Origin: JASJCP01 sp051155735
GTDB lineage: Bacteria; Cyanobacteriota; Cyanobacteriia; Cyanobacteriales; Xenococcaceae
Assembly (NCBI GenBank): GCA_051155735.1
Contig: DAXETX010000101.1
Coordinates: forward strand, 1 to 11,832
Reading direction: 5' to 3'
Length of the DNA: 11,832 nt
Shown: in pieces, positions 1 to 5,993 of the stretch
How positions within the stretch are numbered: position 1 is the stretch's first letter
Layout: each line of letters starts with the position of its first letter
The notes under the pieces: model-generated
Seen by the model: only the letters and a program-made list of their open reading frames with translations
Told to the model about the DNA's origin: nothing
The model's database searches: none
Made by a program: the position numbers and the translations under genes

Positions 1-85
1 TTAAAGAAAAACCGAGATGACTTCATCCAAACTGAAATAATGGTTTAAGATTAATTTGTAACAAAGCTTAATAAAACACTAGAGA

Positions 86-787
86 ATGCTGCGACTGATT
101 ACAGACTTTGATGGACCAATAATGGATGTTTCTCAGCGGTATTATTATGTTTATCAGTATTGTCTAGAGCAAATCCAGTATCCTAATCAAAACATTCATC
201 AATTATCTAAAACCGAGTTTTGGCAATTAAAAAGAAGTCGTGTTCCAGAAAGAAAAATCGGCTTACTATCAGGACTAGATGCGACTCAAGCTGAAGATTT
301 TGCCCAACTGCGAAAAAAGACAGTTCACAACCTACCTTATTTAGTTTATGATCGACCAATTCCTAGTGCGATCGCAGTCTTAGAAAAAGTTCAAATGTTA
401 GGCATTGATTTAGTAGTGATGACGATGCGTAAACAACAAGAACTTCATGCAGCATTCGAGCAATATGATTTAGCGAGATTTTTTCCCCCCAACCACCGCT
501 ATTGTTTACCCGATCATTATCAAAAAACTGCCGATATCAAAGATAAGCCTCTCTTAATGGCTAGAGCTTTAAAAGAGTTACCTACTGCTACTGATGTCTG
601 GATGATCGGAGATACTGAGGCGGATATCGTAGCAGCAAAAACTCATAATATTAAAGTAGTTGGAGTATTATCAGGGATAAGAGATCGCCAGCAACTAGAA
701 CGTTACCAACCTGATTTTATTACTGATAATCTGCAACAAGCTGTAGTCAAAATTCTGGACTTAGTTCCTAATTCACGCTTATTTTAG
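86..787 (+). CDS. HAD-superfamily hydrolase (phosphoglycolate phosphatase-like)
   Basis: A 233-residue soluble protein with the four haloacid dehalogenase motifs in order. Motif I is DFDGPIMD (nucleophile Asp7, acid/base Asp9), motif II is Thr113 in VMTMR, motif III is probably Lys154 in IKDKP, and motif IV is GDTEAD (175-180), which binds magnesium. The stretch between motifs I and II (about 15-90) fits a helical C1 cap, as in Gph-like phosphatases. A small phosphorylated metabolite is the expected substrate, but nothing here identifies it. There is no signal peptide, so it should act in the cytosol. The ATG at 86 is the first possible start because an in-frame TAG lies at 80-82; the ribosome binding site is weak. 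The gene converges on the CPP1-like gene, with 15 bases between the stops. Superfamily is secure, specificity unknown. Confidence 0.9.
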   Translation: MLRLITDFDGPIMDVSQRYYYVYQYCLEQIQYPNQNIHQLSKTEFWQLKRSRVPERKIGLLSGLDATQAEDFAQLRKKTVHNLPYLVYDRPIPSAIAVLEKVQMLGIDLVVMTMRKQQELHAAFEQYDLARFFPPNHRYCLPDHYQKTADIKDKPLLMARALKELPTATDVWMIGDTEADIVAAKTHNIKVVGVLSGIRDRQQLERYQPDFITDNLQQAVVKILDLVPNSRLF

Positions 788-803
788 CCAATCTCAGTTG
801 GCT
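786..803. terminator. Small hairpin between two convergent stop codons
   Basis: AGCCAA (786-791) and TTGGCT (798-803) form a perfect 6-bp stem with a 6-base loop. The hairpin spans the gap between the convergent HAD and CPP1-like genes and touches both stop codons. Neither strand has a T-tract after the stem, so it does not look like a classical intrinsic terminator. It could still mark the shared 3' end of the two transcripts. Confidence 0.25.
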
Positions 804-1426
804 CAACGCAAAAAACAACTCGCTAACCAGAATAAAGTAAAAGTGATCGCGGAAGTAACTTGCTCAGTTGCAATTAACATGCCATTATTTCTTAACATAC
901 TGGCGATCGCTGAACCGAAAGCAACCCCACTGACTAAAGCAACTAAACTAATTAAAAGTGAGCGACCAAAACGCTTTTCTTTGCGAGTCAAAAAGTAAAG
1001 ACTACCCATAAAGCCTAAACCGATCAGTAAAGATAAGACTGAATTATTATTATTGTTAAGAGAAATCACTGCTATAATTGCCAAACCGAGAAAAACTCCT
1101 GTGGGAATCAAAATTTCCTCTTGAGAAGGATTGTCTAGCAACTGTTGTAACCAACTATTGGTATTTTGCTTGGTAACAGGACTTTGGGGTGCCGGAACTT
1201 CTATACTGCGTTCGGGAAATCTAATTCTTTCGGGTACTTTAATTTTTCCTTCTTGTCGCAATCGCAGCCGTTCCATAATAATGGCATCATAAGCAGTCTC
1301 AACCTTTTCTACCATTTTTTTATCTTCACTATATTGCTTGGAGACACGCTGTTTAGCAGCTTGTATTTCTTCAAAAGAAGCATTTTCGCTCACTCCAAGT
1401 AGTTCATAAGGATTGTTTTCACTCAT
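803..1426 (-). CDS. CPP1-like J-domain membrane protein (DUF3353 family)
   Basis: A 207-residue protein with a J-like N-terminal domain (about 5-55, opening NPYELLGVSENASFEEI) and a C-terminal membrane region of three to four helices (about 104-122, 129-147, 155-177 and 188-206). The HPD tripeptide that lets true J-proteins stimulate Hsp70 is absent, which is the hallmark of the CPP1 group. In plants, CPP1 (chaperone-like protein of POR1) holds protochlorophyllide oxidoreductase stable at chloroplast membranes; a similar role in chlorophyll synthesis is inferred here from architecture only. The ATG at 1426 follows a GGAAGAA ribosome binding site. The DUF2839 gene lies 47 bases upstream on the same strand, so the two are probably co-transcribed. 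Confidence 0.85.
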   Translation of the reverse strand: MSENNPYELLGVSENASFEEIQAAKQRVSKQYSEDKKMVEKVETAYDAIIMERLRLRQEGKIKVPERIRFPERSIEVPAPQSPVTKQNTNSWLQQLLDNPSQEEILIPTGVFLGLAIIAVISLNNNNNSVLSLLIGLGFMGSLYFLTRKEKRFGRSLLISLVALVSGVAFGSAIASMLRNNGMLIATEQVTSAITFTLFWLASCFLR

Positions 1427-1473
1427 GGGTTATTTCTTCCAGTTTTGCAATATATAAATAGTTATCCGTTAAA

Positions 1474-1686
1474 TTAATAAACTTCCCACCAGCCAAAAGC
1501 AGGACCAATAAACCTGACAGTAAACCAAGCAGCGATCATCATGCCAATTCCAATCCAAGCACCTTTACTAGTTAACTTGACAAATTGCTCTGCCTGAGAC
1601 TTGGTAATGGGAATTCCTGGTAGAATTCGAGATTCTTGACCATATTTATCTCCCAAGGCAGATTTACGACGTTTTGCTTCTCCCAT
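1474..1686 (-). CDS. DUF2839 family small membrane protein
   Basis: A 70-residue protein beginning MGEAKRRKSALGDKYG, a basic N-terminus typical of the cyanobacterial DUF2839 family. One hydrophobic helix follows (about 43-65), then a short aromatic tail ending GWWEVY. The positively charged N-terminus should stay in the cytoplasm. The function of the family is unknown to me. It is the first gene of a likely two-gene unit with the CPP1-like gene, and divergent from the secreted-protein gene at 1942. The ATG at 1686 has only a weak purine-rich stretch before it, but the family's conserved start MGEAKRRK supports it. Confidence 0.85.
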   Translation of the reverse strand: MGEAKRRKSALGDKYGQESRILPGIPITKSQAEQFVKLTSKGAWIGIGMMIAAWFTVRFIGPAFGWWEVY

Positions 1687-1849
1687 AATCTTGTTCTTAG
1701 CAACTATTTACTATTGTATTTATTATTGATTAATCCTACCTATTTAAGGAAGCGAGCGACAATAGTTATTTAACTTTACTACCAAAGGCAGAAACCAGTT
1801 TCTCATTATTTTAGATTGTTTAACTCCTCTAACTGAACAATTTTAGCTA

Positions 1850-1866
1850 GATATGATTTACATATC
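1850..1866. promoter_or_regulatory. Dyad in the divergent intergenic region
   Basis: GATATG (1850-1855) and CATATC (1861-1866) are perfect inverted repeats around ATTTA. They lie 76 bases before the secreted-protein gene, in the 255-base gap shared with the divergent DUF2839 gene. The dyad overlaps a TTTACA that resembles a -35 element, but the nearest -10-like hexamer (TATAGG) is 19 bases on, so the promoter is not convincing. The rest of this AT-rich gap holds no gene I can see. Confidence 0.25.
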
Positions 1867-1941
1867 GTAATCAAAGGGAACTATAGGAATAATATTTAGT
1901 CACCGTAAAAACTACTTACCGACAAATAATGAGCAATATTC

Positions 1942-2568
1942 ATGAATAGCAAATTTTGGTCTAGTATATTAGCTATTACCGCTACAATAACTACTTTTCC
2001 TGCTTTTGCCGATACCTCTAGCACAGATTATCGCTTCATTATCGATCAAGTAGGGCATAACTGTAAATCTTTAGGAGATACTTATCAAGAAATTATAACT
2101 TTTGAGACGGCTAGTTTTTATGTTAATCTTTGCCAAAAAGGTACTCAATATTTTTATGCTGGAACTGCTAAAAATAATAGTTTAGAAGCAATTTTTATTC
2201 CTGCTTATGCTACAGAACAACTAAATATTTATCAAGCAGATAACGGCAACATTTCTTATATTGTACAAATTACCCCTACCGAGACTATTTTAAGAATCAA
2301 AAGAAATGGCAACATTGTTATAGAAGAAAATTCTTTAGCTTTAAAATGTCCCCATGTAACTTATAATTCCAGAATAGAAATTGCGCAACTTCTAGACCAG
2401 ACTAGTTACCAATTATTCCCTAATAGCGATCGCTTATCCTTAGACTCCGATCAATTCTTCCCTCCAGAAATTAATCTTTGGCAACAGTTACAAGTCGCAA
2501 ATATTTCTGAACCAAAGTTATTGACTACGACATTCAATTCACGCTCAAATCTTACTCATTGTCCCTAA
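1942..2568 (+). CDS. Secreted protein of unknown function
   Basis: A 208-residue protein that I do not recognise. It starts with a classical Sec signal peptide: a lysine at position 4, a hydrophobic core (about 8-20) and a likely cleavage site AFA|D after Ala23, so the mature protein should be periplasmic or outside the cell. The mature part has four cysteines (41, 64, 136, 207), which could form two disulfides, and is rich in Tyr, Thr, Asn and Ile with short alternating hydrophobic stretches that suggest beta structure. No enzyme motif is visible. The start ATG at 1942 has a weak ribosome binding site, and the signal peptide supports it. The ABC ATPase gene begins 52 bases downstream on the same strand, so co-transcription is possible. 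Confidence 0.7.
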   Translation: MNSKFWSSILAITATITTFPAFADTSSTDYRFIIDQVGHNCKSLGDTYQEIITFETASFYVNLCQKGTQYFYAGTAKNNSLEAIFIPAYATEQLNIYQADNGNISYIVQITPTETILRIKRNGNIVIEENSLALKCPHVTYNSRIEIAQLLDQTSYQLFPNSDRLSLDSDQFFPPEINLWQQLQVANISEPKLLTTTFNSRSNLTHCP

Positions 2569-2620
2569 AGAAAGTCCATTTGTATAGTTATATAGCGTTG
2601 TTAAATTTAGGAAAGTCATA

Positions 2621-3601
2621 GTGTCTATTATTGCTGTCGAAAATTTAAGCAAAATTTATCCTGTTGCGATCAAACAACCAGGTTTAAAAGGTACTTTAAA
2701 TCACTTTTTTCGCCGTACTTACCGTGAAATTAAAGCAGTACAAAATGTAACATTTTATCTAGAACCTGGAGAAGTGGTTGGTTTTTTGGGGGCAAATGGT
2801 GCAGGAAAAACTACTACTTTAAAAATGCTTACAGGATTGATTCATCCTTCTGAGGGAAAAGTTAGAGTAGCAGGCTATATTCCTTTTCGACGTCAGCCCC
2901 AGTTTTTGCAGAAAATTAGTTTGGTTATGGGTCAAAAACAGCAGTTACTCTGGGATTTGCCTGCTCTTGACTCTTTACGGATTAATGCTGCGGTTTATCA
3001 GCTTTCTGATTCAGTTTTTCAACAACGTCTAGAAAAATTAAGTTCGATGTTATCTTTAGCAGGAAAACTTACTCAACCAGTGAGAAAACTGTCTTTAGGA
3101 GAAAGAATGAAAGCAGAATTGTTAGCTGCATTATTACATCATCCTCAAGTATTATTTCTCGATGAGCCGACTTTAGGTTTAGATGTCAATGCGCAAGTAG
3201 CAGTTAGAGAATTTTTGCAAGAATACAATCGACAATATCAGGCAACTATTTTGTTGACTAGTCACTATATGGCTGATATTACCGCATTATGCGATCGCGT
3301 TCTTCTAATTCATCAAGGTAGTCTAATCTATGATGGTAGTCTTGATGGTTTGTTAGAACGTTTTGCACCTTGTCGAGAAATCAAAGTTGAATTAGCGCAA
3401 CCCCTTCCTGAGTCAGTTTTAAGTAAATATGGAGATATTGAAGCGATAGAGGGGCAAGAAGTTAAGTTTTTTGTACCTAGAGAAAATTTAACCGCCACTA
3501 TCTCTCAGATAGTGGCACAATTACCCATTAGAGATTTGAGCGTTAATGATCCTCCTATTGAAGAAGTTATTGGTCGCTTGTTTAGTACGGGTCAAATTTA
3601 G
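2621..3601 (+). CDS. ABC-2-type exporter ATP-binding protein (COG4586-like)
   Basis: A 326-residue ATPase subunit with every nucleotide-binding motif: Walker A GANGAGKTT (57-65), Q-loop Gln105 in VMGQKQQ, signature LSLGE (157-161), Walker B LFLDEP (178-183, catalytic Glu182) and switch His215 in TSHYMAD. The long N-terminal lead before Walker A and a C-terminal extension of about 85 residues fit the uncharacterised COG4586 group. These work on the cytoplasmic face with ABC-2 permeases, which is inferred from family. No permease lies downstream; the next gene is on the other strand. The GTG at 2621 follows AGGAAAG at 2609-2615 and gives the expected start of a first beta-strand. The substrate is unknown. 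Confidence 0.9.
   Translation: MSIIAVENLSKIYPVAIKQPGLKGTLNHFFRRTYREIKAVQNVTFYLEPGEVVGFLGANGAGKTTTLKMLTGLIHPSEGKVRVAGYIPFRRQPQFLQKISLVMGQKQQLLWDLPALDSLRINAAVYQLSDSVFQQRLEKLSSMLSLAGKLTQPVRKLSLGERMKAELLAALLHHPQVLFLDEPTLGLDVNAQVAVREFLQEYNRQYQATILLTSHYMADITALCDRVLLIHQGSLIYDGSLDGLLERFAPCREIKVELAQPLPESVLSKYGDIEAIEGQEVKFFVPRENLTATISQIVAQLPIRDLSVNDPPIEEVIGRLFSTGQI
3494..3516. repeat. Perfect 10-bp hairpin inside the ABC ATPase gene
   Basis: GCCACTATCT (3494-3503) and AGATAGTGGC (3507-3516) are perfect inverted repeats separated by three bases, near the 3' end of the ABC ATPase gene. They encode ordinary residues of the C-terminal extension (within TATISQIVAQ). In the mRNA this would be a compact and stable stem. 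No T-tract follows it, so it is not an obvious terminator. Confidence 0.6.
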
Positions 3602-3671
3602 AGGTAAAAACTGTCAAGACTTTTTATCTTATATCTCTACAGAAAAATTCCTTACCTCGATTTGCCAAAAT

Positions 3672-3890
3672 CTAGGATTCTTTAGCTGAAGTATCTTCCG
3701 CTTCCGCTTCTGATTTCATTCCTGGAACAAAATCAGGGCGTTCGGCATTTTCCCAACCAGCAGGGCGTTTAGAATTGTACCAGGCAATTGAACCGATGCT
3801 TACAGCAGCAATAAACCCCACTACATATACCGCTACGAAATAAGTGGGAAATTTGCTTCCTGTGGTTGCTACTTCCATTAGTAAAGACAT
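3672..3890 (-). CDS. psb35: Psb35-like photosystem II assembly protein
   Basis: A 72-residue protein with one membrane helix (about 14-36) followed by the conserved-looking motif WYNSKRPAGWE (37-47) and RPDFVPG, then an acidic hydrophilic tail. This matches my recollection of the cyanobacterial Psb35 family (Ssl2148 in Synechocystis). Psb35 stabilises the CP47 assembly module and its high-light-inducible proteins during photosystem II biogenesis in the thylakoid membrane. The name rests on memory of the family, not a search. The start at 3890 has a good AAGGAG site at 3901-3906; the internal Met at residue 5 has none. The two-helix protein gene lies 121 bases upstream on the same strand, separated by dyads and a likely promoter of its own. 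The C-terminal tail (SEAEAEDTSAKES) is probably disordered. Confidence 0.7.
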   Translation of the reverse strand: MSLLMEVATTGSKFPTYFVAVYVVGFIAAVSIGSIAWYNSKRPAGWENAERPDFVPGMKSEAEAEDTSAKES

Positions 3891-3900
3891 CAGTTTAACT

Positions 3901-3906
3901 CTCCTT
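3901..3906 (-). promoter_or_regulatory. Ribosome binding site of the psb35-like gene
   Basis: On the minus strand, AAGGAG lies 10 bases before the ATG at 3890. It decides for this start over the in-frame ATG at residue 5. Confidence 0.75.
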
Positions 3907-3918
3907 AATTTAGCTCTA

Positions 3919-3945
3919 AATATAGTAGCAAAGATTGCTACCCAA
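3919..3945 (-). promoter_or_regulatory. Likely psb35 promoter with a 17-bp operator-like dyad
   Basis: On the minus strand a TATATT -10-like hexamer (3919-3924) lies 28 bases before the start of the psb35-like gene. Immediately upstream is a perfect dyad: GTAGCAA (3925-3931), a three-base spacer, and TTGCTAC (3935-3941). A poor -35 match, TTGGGT (3940-3945), is 15 bases from the -10. The dyad fills the spacer, which is where a repressor or a sigma-70-dependent activator could bind. It does not fit the NtcA pattern GTA-N8-TAC. The dyad could instead be a hairpin ending the upstream transcript. Confidence 0.45.
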
Positions 3946-3989
3946 TTAGATGGGAGAGCTTCTACTCTCTATTTTCTGCTCAATCATAG

Positions 3990-4012
3990 AAATTTGAGCC
4001 ATCAAATTTGAT
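3990..4012. repeat. Nested AT-rich inverted repeats after the two-helix protein gene
   Basis: AAATTTGA (3990-3997) and TCAAATTT (4002-4009) form a perfect 8-bp stem with a four-base loop. The right arm also belongs to a 12-bp perfect palindrome, ATCAAATTTGAT (4001-4012), which overlaps the last base of the stop codon of the minus-strand gene ending at 4012. The RNA could fold in two competing ways. It may be a 3'-end hairpin, but no T-tract follows it on the minus strand. Confidence 0.4.
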
Positions 4013-4239
4013 TAAAATCGAAAATTTTCTAGGGATAAGCTACCCAAAGTACTCATCACTAAAGGAATAGCTACCACAATCAATTTAAGTAGCCAGGGCG
4101 CGCAAATTAAGACCACTAGGGAAAAAGTTAAAGCAGCAAAGCCCATCCCTACTTTAAAAACTTCATCTTCAATTTTAGTGCTGAGGTAAATAGCGATCGC
4201 TACTACTCCTAAACAACATAAAGAAAGCGCAAGCATCAT
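4012..4239 (-). CDS. Small two-helix membrane protein, unknown function
   Basis: A 75-residue protein, almost all hydrophobic, with two helices (about 2-21 and 30-62, the second possibly split into two) joined by a short charged loop, TKIEDEVFK. It ends LSLENFRF. I do not assign a family, although small hydrophobic proteins of this kind are common in cyanobacteria. The ORF starts ATG-ATG; the AGAGAGGA ribosome binding site lies four bases before the first ATG and seven before the second (4236), so the second may be the one used, giving 74 residues. It lies between the cohesin-domain gene and the psb35-like gene on the same strand, with its own promoter and a structured leader upstream. Confidence 0.7.
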   Translation of the reverse strand: MMLALSLCCLGVVAIAIYLSTKIEDEVFKVGMGFAALTFSLVVLICAPWLLKLIVVAIPLVMSTLGSLSLENFRF

Positions 4240-4300
4240 TGTGTCCTCTCTTTTAATTACAGATGCGGAGCGTTCCTTCGGTTCATCAAAAACCTACTTC

Positions 4301-4340
4301 CGTCTCTTTATAATCCGATTTAAAAAATTATAAAGAGATG
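4301..4340 (-). promoter_or_regulatory. Long leader stem-loop upstream of the two-helix protein gene
   Basis: TCTCTTTATAAT (4303-4314) and ATTATAAAGAGA (4327-4338) are perfect 12-base inverted repeats around a 12-base loop. A G-T wobble and one more pair at the base extend the stem to 14 bp. On the minus strand it begins about 20 bases after the predicted transcription start near 4358 and ends 61 bases before the coding sequence at 4239. It would therefore form in the 5' leader. A short T-run (TTTTT) follows a few bases later, so attenuation is conceivable. Confidence 0.55.
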
Positions 4341-4365
4341 AACGATTAGTAATCCTGATATTAAG

Positions 4366-4393
4366 ATATTATAACCTGACAATTACGTGTCAA
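4366..4393 (-). promoter_or_regulatory. Consensus -35 promoter with overlapping TGACA dyad
   Basis: On the minus strand, TTGACA (4388-4393) matches the sigma-70 -35 consensus exactly. A TATAAT follows at 4368-4373 with only 14 bases between, or TAATAT at 4366-4371 with a more usual 16. A dyad TGACA-N6-TGTCA (4377-4392) overlaps the -35 box and is well placed for a regulator. The expected start near 4358 gives a leader of roughly 120 bases for the gene at 4239. Confidence 0.55.
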
Positions 4394-4422
4394 CCCTTAG
4401 TCAAAGTTTGCTGACCAAATCA

Positions 4423-4444
4423 AGAAACTGTAAAGTAAGTTTCT
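4423..4444 (-). terminator. Hairpin just after the cohesin-domain gene
   Basis: AGAAACT (4423-4429) and AGTTTCT (4438-4444) form a perfect 7-bp stem with an 8-base loop, 14 bases beyond the stop codon of the minus-strand cohesin-domain gene. The following minus-strand bases, TGATTTGG, are only weakly T-rich. It is plausible as a transcript end for that gene, placed before the next promoter. Confidence 0.4.
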
Positions 4445-4458
4445 CAGTGGGTTGAAGC

Positions 4459-5586
4459 TTAAATCAGAGATTCAAAAGCAGGTCCTTGATCCCGAAAAGC
4501 TCCTGACAAATCTGGATTATTGTTAATTGCTGCTGTTTCGTCAGGACCAGCAAACAAAAACGTATTATTTGCCCGATTTTGGAAGCGATTAAATTCTGTT
4601 CCTTGACCAGCACCGACTCCGAACAGATAGAATTCGGGAATATCTTCACCTGCTGTATTTAAACCTTCTTGTTCCCATTTATCTCTTTGATCAGAACCTT
4701 CAGCAAAGATCGCATTATATTCTTCGGTACTGACGAACAGAAAAGTTCCTGGCGTTTCCAAACTTCTCAGACGGAAAAAAGGTAATAAATCATCTGCTGG
4801 TTGGGTACTAGCGATAAAAGCAGGATTGACAGTACCATCTTCATTGACTCCATCTAGAGCAAAAGCTCCGCTCAAATTGGGGTCAGCTAAGATCGCATCT
4901 TTTTCGGCTTCGCCGACAAAAACGTAAGTTCCCGTATCAAATGTAGTATTACGAAATCTAAATAATTCGATCGGAGAAGTCTCACCAACAGTGAGATCCC
5001 CATCGTTTAAAACACTATCGGTTAAAGCTAAATCTTCATTACCAACCCCAATACGAGACGTATTACCTTCTCTAGAGGCTTGTAAATCAATCGCGGTATT
5101 GGTTTCTAATGCAGCATCAGCAGCAATTTGAAAATCGATTGTGAGAATTACACCAGAGCCTTGAGTCGGTTCAGGGGTAGTTTTAACCAGACTGACACTA
5201 ACTTCTCCAGTTTCTTGATTGACATTAGCTACTGGGTTAGCTAAAGAACTGTCAGGGTCGTCTCCTCCGCCAGGTAGTACCCAATTTTGACTAACTCCAC
5301 CTCTTCTAATTCCCTCATTTTCAGCGGTTTCAGGTATAGGGTCAGGAATACTTAATAACGTAGCGTCATAAGTAAAAAGCAAATTTAAAGAGACAACATT
5401 GGTTGCATCACTAATTAGTACGGGAACAGTGACAGTAGAGCCAGGTGCGCCTGTCACACTGTCGATACTTATAGTTCTAGCCCCAGGCTCATCTTGAAAC
5501 AAAGAATCGACCGAATCTAAAGGATTTCCAGTTAATTCATCGACTATTGCGGGATTTAATTGATTGGTTGTTAACTCTGCACTCAT
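4459..5586 (-). CDS. Cohesin-domain protein with three C-terminal DUF5648-like repeats
   Basis: A 375-residue, strongly acidic protein with no cysteine. Residues about 38-200 look like a cohesin-type beta-sandwich: it opens ISIDSVTGAPGSTVTVPV, continues VVSLNLLFTYDATLLSI, and includes a GVILTIDFQIA strand. Residues about 207-375 hold three divergent repeats starting LFRFRNTTFDTGTYVFV (208), PFFRLRSLETPGTFLFV (269) and FNRFQNRANNTFLFA (332). Each continues with a short acidic helix and a loop, resembling DUF5648-type repeats of extracellular proteins. No signal peptide, membrane helix, dockerin or RTX nonapeptide is visible. If it is exported, as its folds suggest, it needs a route other than Sec, such as type I secretion. 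No ribosome binding site is obvious before the ATG at 5586, so a different start is possible, but an in-frame upstream signal peptide was not found. Confidence 0.75.
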   Translation of the reverse strand: MSAELTTNQLNPAIVDELTGNPLDSVDSLFQDEPGARTISIDSVTGAPGSTVTVPVLISDATNVVSLNLLFTYDATLLSIPDPIPETAENEGIRRGGVSQNWVLPGGGDDPDSSLANPVANVNQETGEVSVSLVKTTPEPTQGSGVILTIDFQIAADAALETNTAIDLQASREGNTSRIGVGNEDLALTDSVLNDGDLTVGETSPIELFRFRNTTFDTGTYVFVGEAEKDAILADPNLSGAFALDGVNEDGTVNPAFIASTQPADDLLPFFRLRSLETPGTFLFVSTEEYNAIFAEGSDQRDKWEQEGLNTAGEDIPEFYLFGVGAGQGTEFNRFQNRANNTFLFAGPDETAAINNNPDLSGAFRDQGPAFESLI

Positions 5587-5615
5587 TGTAGTTTTCTGTA
5601 CGCTAAATTATTGGA

Positions 5616-5629
5616 CAGTAAATTTACTG
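5616..5629. promoter_or_regulatory. 14-bp perfect palindrome in the leader of the cohesin-domain gene
   Basis: CAGTAAATTTACTG reads the same on both strands. It lies 30 bases before the ATG of the cohesin-domain gene and about 40 bases after its predicted transcription start. It could be an operator, or a small hairpin near the translation start. It has no spacer, which favours a dimeric DNA-binding protein over RNA structure. Confidence 0.4.
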
Positions 5630-5677
5630 ATCGCTATGGGGAAAAGTAAATCTATTTCTACCGCATTGATCAGGTTA

Positions 5678-5706
5678 ATTATCAGAAATTTTGCTAATTG
5701 AATCAA
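5678..5706 (-). promoter_or_regulatory. Predicted sigma-70-type promoter of the cohesin-domain gene
   Basis: On the minus strand, TTGATT (5701-5706; four of six consensus bases) and GATAAT (5678-5683; five of six) are separated by exactly 17 bases. Transcription would begin near 5671 and give a leader of about 85 bases. In AT-rich DNA such matches arise by chance, so this is moderate evidence. Confidence 0.4.
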
Positions 5707-5993
5707 AAATACATTGCTGGAGTTAAGAGATTGTATAAGCCTGATGATCTCACCGAACTGATAACCTCTAAGATACCCATTGTTTTTCAAGAAATTGCTA
5801 TGTTGAATAAATTACCTGACAATCTCTAGATCAAGATTGAAAGTTGGGCATTTTTGTTTCTGCCAGTTTAGAATCTGAAAGCGAAACAGTTGTCAAATCC
5901 ACCTTGATTGCGTTAACCCATAGCAAATCTAACAATTTTTTCGTTATCTTTGAGTTACCTAAACAATTTTTCTTATTAAATCCTAGTTGTCAG

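Noticed and set aside
1..48. Open frame from the left edge ending at TAA (46-48), possibly the C-terminus of a preceding gene
   Set aside because: Only 15 codons are visible; such a short open stretch is expected by chance and the residues match nothing I know.
798..998. Plus-strand 66-codon ORF
   Set aside because: It lies wholly opposite the well-supported CPP1-like gene and has no domain or ribosome binding site.
1166..1402. Plus-strand 78-codon ORF
   Set aside because: Antisense shadow of the J-like domain of the CPP1-like gene; the minus-strand protein has clear family features.
3601..3658. 7-bp inverted repeat GAGGTAA/TTACCTC after the ABC ATPase gene
   Set aside because: The loop would be 44 bases and no T-tract follows, so it is not a convincing terminator.
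3925..3941. NtcA binding site in the psb35 promoter
   Set aside because: The dyad has GTA and TAC at its ends but separated by 11 bases, whereas NtcA requires eight.
5608..5790. Minus-strand 60-codon ORF between the cohesin-domain gene and ftsH
   Set aside because: No ribosome binding site and no recognisable protein; it overlaps the predicted promoter and palindrome, so it is probably chance.
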